Shown here in pieces: positions 11,268 to 21,438 of a stretch of 64,000 bases of DNA. The translations under genes were made by a program, and so were the position numbers. Source of the stretch: Phoronis australis (taxonomy: Eukaryota > Phoronida > Phoronidae). The DNA is taken from positions 304,337-368,336 of the forward strand of contig NMRA01000049.1 in assembly GCA_002633005.1 (NCBI GenBank), in the 5' to 3' direction. How positions within the stretch are numbered: the first letter of the stretch is position 1; every line of letters starts with the position of its first letter. The notes beneath the pieces were generated by a model. It was not told where the DNA came from, searched no databases, and saw only the letters and a program-made list of their open reading frames with translations.

Positions 11268-11798
11268 GTCAGACTCTCGAGTTCTTTTCATTATGGCAGT
11301 CCTATCCTTTCCAACTTGGAGAAGTGTTGTGCATCTTCAAATGCTTTATACACGAAGCAACAGTCTCCGCCTCGGCGTTGACAATAACCGCCTTCACAAT
11401 AGAACGATTCGTGGCTATCTGTCATCCTCTGCGCTCCCAAACGATGTCAACCTTGTCACGCGCGGTAAAAATAATCGTTCTTCTCTGGTGCGTCGCTATT
11501 GCCTTCGCCATCCCTTACGGGGCGCACGCACGCATAGTGGAACTCGACCACCCGCACACAAACCAGTCCATTCCTGAGTCGGCTACCTGCAGCATTCCCA
11601 GGAAGTGGATAGCAAGGATGACCGTCATGTTTCAGCTTTCAGCTTTTCTTTTCTTCATCACACCAATGGTAGTCATTACGCTCCTGTATGCGCTAATTGG
11701 AATTACCCTCAGAAAATCTGACGTATCGAGGCAGGCTTCGCAGTTCAACCAGAGCTCTCAAAGAAGTTCCAACACGTCGGGTGTTGTTCGAATGTTAG
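11268..11798 (+). CDS. GPCR exon encoding ECL1 to start of TM6
   Basis: The acceptor is ...ttctgttgtag and the donor is AG|GTAAGA after ...RML. The exon opens with the last two bases of a codon, so it needs an upstream exon. It encodes an ECL1-like WQSYPF, TM3 ending in ERFVAICHPL, TM4, an ECL2 with sequon NQS (98-100) and Cys107, TM5 with an FFITP motif, and a Ser/Asn-rich third intracellular loop. It exits in phase 1. Confidence 0.88.
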
Positions 11799-14700
11799 GT
11801 AAGATTTGGTCTCGGTTACGCACTAATATTTCAGAAATTCCTGAAGGATGCTGATTTAAAAACGAAACGTTTACCATTAAATCTGAATATGCTTTTATTA
11901 ACCCTCGCGTTAGCTTATTGAAAAAACTTCTCCCGTTTCATGTTGGTTGATAAATGATTTGTAAAGCAAACCGTTGAGTCAAATGTTATTCCACGAACGA
12001 AGTTTTTTGTTTCAAAATGTGTGTCGTGAAAAATTAGGTATTCGTTTTCAAAAATGTCCTTTTGATGTGAGTAGTGACTGAATTTACAGCTACATTACGG
12101 AGACTATATTAAACAATAAAATGTTATTGCATTATAAAATATGTGTGCTAGGCTAATTAAATTTAAACTTGCCTCTCAATTCCTTAAAATCAAATACGTT
12201 CTTGTGTTCCCTTAACATTAAAAGAAATTACCGCCGATCGTTAAATAAATATTTTGATATTTTACTTCATGATAACTCATCATTAAGTCTCGATCTCAAG
12301 GGGAATCGTAGAATTAGCGGATTAATGTCAAGGACGAAACTGTAGGCAAATTTCTGTATAAAAGCTTGTTTATTATGAAGCGCTAAAAACGTTCGTAAAA
12401 GAGTACATTTCTGTTCGTAAAAAAGTGTTTTATTCAACGCGCAGAATAGGGTAATCTCCGCCTAAAAATGACCATTGATGTTGAAGTAAGCGAACCCACA
12501 TCAGAGTTCGTAGTCATATTTTCCAGTCAAACTTGTGCGTGTAAGTTTAAGGCATCTAAGTTTGTTGCCTATTTCTATCATGCTAGTATGTTACTGGAGG
12601 CGCTATTGTCTTCGTGAGGAGCAAGTAATAATATACATAAGAATTCAATTAATTTTGACTTCATCTGCTCAAGGATGGCTTTCAATATTGAACGATTGCG
12701 GAAACAGCACAGACACTATATCACAAATGTTCGCTTGATGACTTGATAACCCTAGTAATGGACTTTAATACTAACCCTGCAACTTTTAAGCCTATAGATC
12801 GATGTCCGAGGCACTTAATTGAACCATGCCCTTACATAATGTAAGTCCATGTTATAGCTAGGATTCTGGGAAGCTTTCCTATTCCTACGCCTGTTGTCTT
12901 TGATTGGACATAATTTAGTTATCGTACTGAAATAAAAGTACGCGCACCGATTATAGGTAAGGGTACCGTAACGTCCTTATTCTTCGTCAAATGACCATTT
13001 CTCACATGACCTGGAATGTGTTAGGACACGACTGGTTAATAAATGTAGATTATTACATGGCGAAGTCGTTATCCCCCGTTATCTAGAGCCCGAGTGGATT
13101 TTGGAGTATTATCGGCCGAGGGGCGTTTACCCCGACGGTGATGATTCTTCGAAATCCACGAGGGCTCTAGATAACGGGGGTTACGACTGAGAACATGTAA
13201 TAATCTATTTATACCACATCCTGAACGAGAAACATTGCAATGAATCGATCTACCTTTCTCGACTCGCCTCGGCTTTGTAACTACTTTCTATGTCAGAGGC
13301 CCGGGTCGGAGGTCGTGAACTTTTAGGAAAAGCCGAGCTATTTTTGTCTAATAATGCTTTTACTCAAAACCAATTGAAAATTTAAGCAAAATAGAAATAA
13401 ATTGAATCTATAAATTAAGGTTTAGCAGCTATTATAGCTTACTACACATTTCATCACGCTAAGCTTCAACCGGGAAAATATCGTCTGCTAAAGTAGGTTA
13501 CCACTAGTAACTGAGTATAATGCTCAAGTCAAAGGATCCTAACGATCAGTGCTGTAGTGGGGCGTAGGCGCATGTTGGCGCGGCCAACCACCTTTTGGCA
13601 TTTGAACGCAGCGCCTACGCACCGTAAGTTATGTTCAGTGCTCAAGGTGATACGGTGGGCTTTGGGCGTCTACTTGCCTCTAATTTTACCACTGCAGCAC
13701 TACCAACGACACGATACCCGCATTCAAATTGGAGATCGGTGATTTACAAGTGAGAGAACACGAAAGAAAATTTTCACTGAATTAAAATATCTTTTATAAA
13801 AATTATACGTCTTATTTTTCGTAGCGTATAATGTCGGCACATTGCCCTTTGCTGAACATGCGATTGTTCCGCGTGCACAGTAAGTATTCTTTTTTCACGT
13901 TCGATGACGTCAGCCGCTGCGTGGTGTAGTGGAAAAGTCGGTGACTCGAAACTCTTGAGGCCCGGGTTCGAAACCGGCCTCGGTTTCCCGCCAAGATGTT
14001 ATCTCACTAGTGGGATAACTAAGTGGGTTATTACACGGTTGTACATGTATTTGTCATTGGACGCTAACATTGTGGTATAACACGGATTACGTATTTTTGA
14101 TATTACAAGGGCGAATCACAAAGTAGTGCAAACATTTTATCGTCGTAAAACCCTGATACCTGAACAACCAACCGTGTACCAACCCGGCAAATAATATGCC
14201 GGAATTCCGTGAAGGTGACAAGGTTATTATTGTCAAATCGAGTGTCGCAACTGTACGTACTCCCAGTAGGAAGGACACGCAAACATCTTACTAAACGGAC
14301 CCATTCGGCGCGCGGAGAAGCGCTGCTGACTGTTATTTATTTATAAACACTTAAGTTATAATATTACAACTTCAAAGACTGTTCATTAGGTTATAACTTG
14401 AACATTTGTTACGAAAGCTGAATTCAATTTACAATTGTTAAGTTTAAAAATAAAAGCTATTTACAAAATGTAATTGAGTAAGCGTGTTTTTACAAAGTTG
14501 CGTCATGGGGTTGAAAGTTTTAGACACGTCGAATTTTTCGGCGAAAAAGATCGTTTTTACTGTTCATGTGAGAAAACAAAATCTGCACTCCTCTCAGGTT
14601 TATGACATGAGCAAAACCTCTTGCACGGCAAGCATCGAGATTTTGACTAAATTTCCAAGAGGTTTTGCCCATGTCATAAACCTGAGACGAGTGAGGGATT

Positions 14701-17700
14701 CTCTTTTGCTATGCGCATTAAAATAACCAATTCTTCGTGCTGAATAAGCATATTAACGCGCATAAAGGTACGCGTTTAAGAGTTGTTTGGCGCTTCACAA
14801 CGGCGCAATCAGCCTAAAATATAAGGGAGAGGGCTCAAATATTTGGTTATGCGGACCTTTTACTGAAAGAAATCACCAAGGACTAGAAAAAAAAACGGAA
14901 CCACAAGGTTAAGGCCTAGGAATTGTGCATCCGCACCGACTTCCTGTGGATTTTGATTTTGTGAACTTTAGTCTCGTTTACTCGGACTTTTTGTTTCACT
15001 GAGGCGGACCTTTTTGCACAATTCGACAAATTGGGGGGCTCGTTTGAGCCCCCCCCCTGGTGCGCCCATGCTTCATCAACTAAGTGATAAGTCATAAAGC
15101 CTTTCGGTCCGTTAAGATGTGTCTACTCGACGCGCAAAAGGTTCATTTGCTCGTTTAAGAACCCTGTGGCGCTTCGTAGTTTCTTTCCTTCTGCATGACG
15201 ATGCCGTCCTAAACAAAACCACCTGAAATTGAAGCTAACTGAGAGCGTTCAAACTTTAAACGCGGTTTTCCCTCTCTGCTTGTGAGTCGTTGCATTACTT
15301 AATTTCCAGTCACCATTTTCGCATGTACTGGTCTCCTCTGTTAAACACACTACACTATGAGTAAAAAAAGTTGAAACATCGATAAGCTCTGCGTTAGACG
15401 ATGCAGTTGCATAATACTTCTGACTGGGTACATGATGCTTGTACTAATTTCATTTGGTTATCGAAAATTAAAGGAATTTTCAAGTTTAGCTGTACCCCTA
15501 CCACCTTCTAAATTGGGGCACGGCATGTGAACCATTTTGACGGCTGCAAACCAGGGTTAATAAATCAATTTTCTTGTAGTAAACTGCTTGAGCTTCCTCA
15601 TTGAGTTAATTTGACGATAGTCAAACAGGCCATTACACCGATTCAAGGTGCCACGTCGGTCTTTAATTGCCAGCTAATCTTGTTTCCACTGCTTCGTGTA
15701 CGACCTCCCATAAGGTTTTATGCTTGGAAATAACGTCCTAGTAACACCCCAAAGCTTTTCGGTAACATTAACTTCGCAAATACATCATCGTAACGAAGAT
15801 TATAAATCGAAAATAGTTCCACCAAGGCAACTCAATAAACAAGTAAACAGTTTTGTGATAAAAACATTCAAAATACACCTCTAGCATCGGTATGATCATT
15901 TCCTTTCATCCATTTACATTGATAATGCTCGTGCCCACTAATGCAAAAGGTCGGCATAAGCGTATGAGACATACCCTGAATGCACAAGACATCTCGTGAG
16001 TGCACGAGACGTACCCTAGTGCAGTCGAAAGTTCGAGGGAGAATTATTTACTTTGGGTCTATGCACTTGGGCAAGGGCGTCTGCAAGCATGGCGAAATAT
16101 TTGTAAAATGCTCCTAACTACTCATGGGCGGGCGCACCGTAGGGGGCTGGGAGGGCTATAGCTTCCCACAGTGCGCTTTTTGCTTTGTGTTTGGTGCAGA
16201 CGTCAACCTATAAATGTGTGTAGATTTTTACACTTGCCGGATCATCAACTAAGTTACAACATCCGGCCTGGCACATAACACGGCCGCGACCTATATTGCA
16301 TTAACTGGGCCCCACAACCAGGCGATTGCGTCGCCGAAAGTACTTTTGAGAATAAAATTCTCTGCATATGAAGCAACATAATGTGCTTATTAGACCAGTG
16401 GAGATTGTTGAAGAAGTTTATTTTTACGAGAAACGTATTTTGCGGCTGACCTGTTTTGTGTACTCGAACTTATTTCCGTGAATTGAAACTTTGCATGCGC
16501 GTACATCGGAAAAAGTAACTGAGACTCTGTTGGTCAATGCGGAATGTCATGGAACGGCGTGTGCGAACGAACGTTTTCTTCCAAACCTCCTCGCCCTCGA
16601 ATAGTCCAGCAAATTTCGATGTCTTCTAAGAGGTGGCCAACAGAAGCTAAATCAAGACATAGGCCTACGTAGAATGTTAAGGAGGTGCCACGTAGGATAG
16701 TGCTTCTCTAGTGTTGACCAACAGTTCAAACCTCGACCGTGCTGAGCCAAGAGAATACAGTAATTGGCAAGGCCCAAACGCCACGTTCATGTTTTCTTGA
16801 ACTTGGTTGGGTTAGTGGCAGCGTTAGACGCAATCGCGTCGCCATATTGTTTGCCAATCTTCCAAATGCACTACTCAGCCAACCCAGACCATAGAATTCT
16901 CGCCCTGGAATGTGACCCTCACGGAAGCTTTCGTGCGGCTCGTGAGCGAAAAAGTTTGGGTACTCTGAAATTCAGGAATACACTAATGTTACTAGACTAA
17001 CTCACTCCGTGTTGTTGTTTTCGTCATATTGCACCACCTGTCATTTCACTGAAATAACACCAAAATATTATAGTCCAGCTTCCTCAGTAGTATGTCTTTG
17101 TTTACACTAACTTCATCTCCATTTTTAAACAATTTTTGACGACTGAAGGTTAATTGACTTCAAAGTGCTTTTCATGTATATTCAGAATATAGCACGTGTA
17201 GACCTACCACGTCGAACTGACTATCGTAAAAGGCAAAAAGCTTACGTTACGATGATTTAAATCGTTGATGTATCAGTCACAGTATATTTTTAACCACTTC
17301 AGTCTATAATCTATGCAAAATAAGTTAGCAGCGTCCCTATACTGTACGTGTGCTCTGAACGTAGTGTGGGTCCGTGTATAGAGCGAAGGCGAGTCTTTTG
17401 AACGTCCACATGCACAAAGTTGATTGTCGATGTTTATTTCCCGCTGACTTACTTATAAAAACAAATTTCATCGTTTTGCAGTTGCCGTGGTTGTCGCCTT
17501 CTTTGTCTGCTGGGCTCCCTATCACGCTCAGAGGCTCATGTCCATTTACGTGAAGGAGTGGACATCGCTTTTAGATAATATAGTCACCGTGCTTTACGAT
17601 GTGTCGGGTAAGCTGTTTATTTCACTACGTCTGTTTAATTTAACGTGGGCATCCTAAATTGCAGTGAAAAACTGTCCACAATAGAAATACATTCATAGTT

Positions 17701-18868
17701 ATCTAAAAAAATGAAAACACGTGCTCTGTCCTCTAGCGGGTTAAAAAAACATGCGGCGATGCAGCTTTTTATATATTTAGCTTCTCACGAAATTTATGGC
17801 TCAACTGAAAGCAGCTCCTTTACTTCAAAATTTTTAGCATTTTTCTTGTATAAGGAGCAATCGGTTTAACAATGGCGTAAGGCGAATGGAGCTATTTATT
17901 CTTGTGTTAAGCCGTTGCATTTACTGGTTAAGGAAATATTTAATTTAATTTCTTGATTGTTTCCACGTACTAAGGGTTTATCAGTTTTTTGTTTTACGAT
18001 AACAAGACGAGGAAGCAACTGAAATGCTCTTGTCTTCACAAGCCGGACGTCGCAAAACGTCAATTTGTCACAAAGAAATCATGCAACAGTCTATATGCTA
18101 AGTTTGTGTGGCATATCAATTAATTAATTTCGAAAATGACATACAGATAGGAAGTCCCTAATCAACCGTGTATCATGGAAGCCGACCATTAAGCAAACAA
18201 AATCTAGTTTCGTTATCGTAACCTCAAAACATACGACAGTTTTAAATTGGTTTTCATGACAACTCGACCTCATTGTTTCAGGTGTTACGTACCTAATAAG
18301 CTCGACAGTAAATCCCATTCTTTACAATTTGATGTCACGCAAGTACCGGAAGGCCTTCAAAGACACTATCTGCAGATGTTGTTATAAAAGTTTGCGCGCA
18401 CCAAATTCGTACAGGTTTCGTCTCTCGGACAGGTCATCGCACCTCACAAACTCTACAATACTGCGCAACCATTCAGGCGAAAACAGCCCAGCGTTGCCCG
18501 GACAACGACATTGGAATCCCCGTTTGTCCAAACGCAGTTCTGGTAATCATTCGTCTTTAATAATTGACAAAACGCACATGATCAATGGGCAGCCAAATAG
18601 CCCGCCGTACCAATACGACGGAGTTTCCAAAAAGTCGTTGACTTTGCAAAAACTCGAAAGCAAGGATAGCATCGACAGTAACATTTTCCTTGAGCTGCAA
18701 TCGGAATATAAAGAGCGTTCGAACAACAAAGACGCCAGTCGACATAAAAACCGGGAGAGTGCAACTTCTCAGCAGATGCTACTCAGAACGGACAACAACG
18801 AAAATCAAATTCCTGAAAGTCCAATGAGTGATGACGTGTTTCCGGAGGAAAATGAAGAGTCGTTGTAA
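11268..18868 (+). CDS. Neuromedin-U/pyrokinin-type neuropeptide GPCR (gene, 3 exons seen, 5' partial)
   Basis: This is a rhodopsin-class receptor at the plasma membrane, expected to bind an amidated neuropeptide and signal through a G protein. Three exons (11268-11798, 17482-17607, 18282-18868) join in frame to 413 codons plus a stop, running from ECL1 to the C terminus. Visible landmarks, numbered from the first full codon: TM3 Cys21 and ECL2 Cys107 (the conserved disulfide), ERF at 45-47 in place of DRY, TM6 CWAP at 186-189, TM7 NPILY at 229-233, and a Cys-rich CRCCY after TM7. The TM6 stretch VAVVVAFFVCWAPYHAQRLM is characteristic of the pyrokinin/neuromedin-U group. The ~180-residue tail is long, Ser/Asn-rich and ends acidic. 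TM1-TM2 exon(s) were not found upstream in the window. Ghrelin/TRH-like receptors are the nearest alternatives. Confidence 0.88.
13031..13217. mobile_element. MITE with ~65-bp inverted arms
   Basis: A near-palindromic element. The left arm, from about 13035 (aataaatgtagattattaca) through CCCCCGTTATCTAGAGCCC to GTGGATTT, is mirrored by the right arm ending near 13217. The loop is about 50 bp and GC-rich. It has no coding capacity. The transcript would fold into a strong hairpin, so it may be a small-RNA source. The target duplication could not be defined. Confidence 0.75.
13913..13990 (+). repeat. tRNA-like segment (SINE head or tRNA pseudogene)
   Basis: It has a good pol III A box, TGGTGTAGTGG (13922-13932), and a consensus B box, GGTTCGAAACC (13965-13975), at normal spacing. 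The acceptor ends do not pair and no clean anticodon arm forms. The B-box arm is instead extended by GAGGCC/GGCCTC into a longer hairpin. This suggests a tRNA-derived SINE or dead tRNA, not a working tRNA gene. Confidence 0.45.
14586..14694. repeat. Inverted repeat, ~38-bp arms
   Basis: Left arm 14586-14623 and right arm 14656-14694 are reverse complements with one base change, one extra base and a slight mismatch near the outer end (cores CAGGTTTATGACATG and AAAACCTCTTG). It is a small foldback element. The 80-codon frame 14484-14726 that spans it is accidental. Confidence 0.8.
14798..15070. mobile_element. MITE family A, copy 3
   Basis: A degenerate 273-bp copy. The ends CAACGGCGCAATCAG and CTGGTGCGCCCATG are eroded versions of the family repeat. 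It is flanked by a perfect 5-bp target duplication, CTTCA at 14793-14797 and 15071-15075, which independently confirms the family ends. Confidence 0.85.
17482..17607 (+). CDS. GPCR exon encoding TM6 and ECL3
   Basis: A 126-nt exon with acceptor cgttttgcag and donor TCGG|GTAAGC. It encodes VAVVVAFFVCWAPYHAQRLM, then the ECL3 residues and the start of TM7. Both junctions are phase 1 and match the flanking exons exactly. The CWAP kink motif and the following YHAQR are typical of pyrokinin/neuromedin-U receptors. Confidence 0.9.
18282..18868 (+). CDS. GPCR exon encoding TM7, C-tail and stop
   Basis: The acceptor is ...cattgtttcag. It encodes GVTYLISSTVNPILYNLM (TM7 with NPxxY), an amphipathic helix 8 with RKYRKAF, the CRCCY palmitoylation-type cluster, and a ~175-residue tail rich in Ser, Asn and Lys with many potential kinase sites, ending in an acidic EENEESL. 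The stop TAA is at 18866-18868. Confidence 0.9.
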
Positions 18869-20640
18869 TGGAAAACCATTTGTAAATAAGTGTTTTTGTT
18901 GTAGGAGGCCTAGGCGCTAAGTCGAATCGTGCAGAAAGCATTTATAGAAGCTCTAAAAGCCTAATAGACAACCATTTAGTTTTACAATTTGGAAAACACT
19001 TTCCTACCGTAATGGAATTTCTAACAGTTTAAATAGCATTTCCTATTGTTTCAATGCACACAAAATCAAATTCAAAACAAGGACACCTACCGTCGCAAAA
19101 ATCAGAAAATCACTAGGTATAACAAGTGAAACAAGGCACATTCCTATATAAGTGCCCACATTCAGATTAATTGTGGGTCACATATCACACGAACGTCCTG
19201 GTGCTTTTCTCAATCTATTTTGGTGTCAAAATACGAATCTTTTATTGTCATCACCTATGAATATCTCCAGTGTCAAATGAAACTCTGAAAATCGAGTCTA
19301 GTGTGATACATTTTCTTACTTAATTTTTTTTACCTTAGCTATTGATTTAAAATTTGTAAATACTTAATTTCCGGCGCGTTGCATGGAAAGGATTTGACAG
19401 CCCTGTAACTGAGGAAGCCTCCTGTATCTTACATATCAAATTAGGCCTACGTCAGCGTCGACATATTTTCTTTTCCACGAATCAATGTGCATCGCGCAAT
19501 TCAAGATTGACGTTGTTGTTTAGGTTACAGGCCTGTTGCTGAGGAAATGTGAACAGGTGTGGCTCCTGTAGATGGGTGAATCTCTTAAAAACCCCAAGCT
19601 TTCGAGATATATTGCCATGCACTACAAAGGAAGCACGTGATCACACCAGCTTCCTTCTTGAGATTCTTCCGTCTATTGCGGAACTCCACCTACGCACAGA
19701 GCTTTTGTTTGTTCCTTCCTCGTTAGCTGTTTTGTGAAACTTCAGACGAACTGTAAACTTGACATACTGAAAGGCCTGCATGTAATTGGCGAACGTGTTC
19801 ATAATTAGTCGCAAGCACTCTAACTGCCCGCTTTGAATGACGTTAACGAATTAATTAGTAAAAATAAAAAAATTCGAAAAGGTATTGAGCGTTTCGTTTA
19901 GCACTGATGTTCAATAAATATCGTTGGAGTCGATTAATTGCTAGTGATAAAAAGGTATTCGTGCCAGCACCAAGGCAGCTAATGAAGATGGCGGGTCACA
20001 TTGCAAATACAACTGATCACAGGATGGTGAGCCCAACATTGAGATAAAACAGGCCAGTTAGCACAGTAAAAATCGTATCGTACACGCTGCTTCGCGACAA
20101 CTCAGTCTACAATAAAATCACAAGTTGTAGAGAAATTTCTAACATGTTTTATCGAAAGACGTCTTTGTCGTCGTACGTGCTTAAAACCACTATTTGCTTT
20201 TGTTGACAAGTGACTACGTAGTGAGTATGAGCATTCCGGTTTCCCAAAAATGAGATAACAAAACAAAAGTAACTTCGATATTTACATAGTTCCTCTACTC
20301 CACGGGCATGGGTGACGTACCCAGGGCCAGTATGTCACGTCTAACACCCGTATTTCTTGCACAAACTTGGGGGCCATATCCGGGCCATATCCGTGCTTCT
20401 CCGAGATCTCGCGGGACACAGTGTCAGTGGTCAAATACTAAGTTGTCACAACCACCAGAAACGCAACGCCTCGACATTCATTGTTATACCATAAACCACG
20501 GGAAAACGAACATCATTATCTGGCGGCTTTTCACACTAAACACAATGGAACGTGACTAAGTGGTTCGACTGGTAGTTCCGATTTTACATTTCGACCAATA
20601 AATAATCGTACCTCCAGTCGAGATCTGCTAATTAACATAT
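18869..20640. other. GPCR 3' flank; no further gene
   Basis: This probably includes the receptor 3'UTR. An AATAAA lies at 19913-19918 and another A-rich AATAAA-like run at about 19863, but neither can be tied to a cleavage site. No other feature was recognised. Confidence 0.35.
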
Positions 20641-21125
20641 TCAAGGGGAGGAATCAACAATTGGTCGGACTTCAAAACCACTTGCTCGCCGGAGTAATTC
20701 AAAACCAGTCGGCTGGACTGCAAAACCAAATGGCCGGGGATCAAACGTGTTGTCTGGACTTCAAAACGCGATGGCCTCATCAAAAAAAAAAAAAAAAAAA
20801 CTAGTTGGCTACAACCAGTTGGCCGGTGATCAAACACGACAACTTCCTCCGAGTCTCGATTTGAATGTTTCGAAAGATTCAACTGACATTGTTTATTTTT
20901 CTCACCCGTTTTGTTTGTTTTGCTCAAAATCGGCGATTTGTTCGGCCACTGTGTTTGTGCACCTGCCAACCCGTTTTAGTTTCGGGCAACCAGTTTTTTG
21001 GGTGCGCCGGGCCATCTGGTTTTGAGGTACCGGACAACCCTTTTCGTCATGGTCCGAACAAGTGAAGAATACTGGCCATTCGGTTTTTCAGCCCAGCCAG
21101 CTGGTCACCACCCTGTCCAACCGTC
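20641..21125. repeat. Diverged GGCCGG/CAAAAC minisatellite with internal inversion
   Basis: Irregular units of the type 'ttggccgg.gacttcaaaacca' run through 20655-20840, interrupted by an 18-base A run at about 20782-20800. From about 20900 the same words recur in inverse orientation ('ggttttgaggtaccggacaacc'). This indicates an old tandem array that was partly inverted. Confidence 0.5.
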
Positions 21126-21189
21126 TACGCGAGCTACCGCATTCATCACTCGGAAAGCAAGCTTCTGCTGGGCAATCTTGCCCCCAAGC

Positions 21190-21433
21190 CATGCGTGCAC
21201 CCAACCTAAAATATAGGGGGCTCGAATTTTTCAGTTTGTGAAAACTTTTTACTAAAAAAAAACGGGGTACCACGTTCAGACCTATAAATTGTGCATTCAC
21301 GCCGAATTCATGCGGATTTGTGTCTTATCTCGTTGTCTTGGTCTTTTTGTTTCTCTCAGGCGGACCTTTTTGCCCACTTCGCCCAATGGGCTCTGTTGAA
21401 CGAGCTCCCCGAGCCCCCTCCCCGCCGTGCATG
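21190..21433. mobile_element. MITE family A, copy 4
   Basis: A 244-bp copy with ends CATGCGTGCACCCAA and GTGCATG. The flanking duplication is CAAGC (21185-21189) and CAAGT (21434-21438), 4 of 5 bases identical. The interior matches the other copies, including the 'gtgcattcacgccgaattc' and 'ttttgcccacttcgccca' segments. Confidence 0.85.
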
Positions 21434-21438
21434 CAAGT

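Larger units (their letters stand above)
11799..17481 (+). other. GPCR intron (5.7 kb) with several mobile elements
   Basis: Bounded by GTAAGA at the 5' side and ...cgttttgcag at the 3' side. It contains a long-hairpin MITE (13031), a tRNA-like segment (13913), an inverted repeat (14586) and MITE A copy 3 (14798). The remaining stretches (11800-13030, 13220-13905, 15076-17480) show no further exon or recognisable element apart from a 10-bp inverted repeat GCGTAGGCGC/GCGCCTACGC near 13563-13620. Confidence 0.75.
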
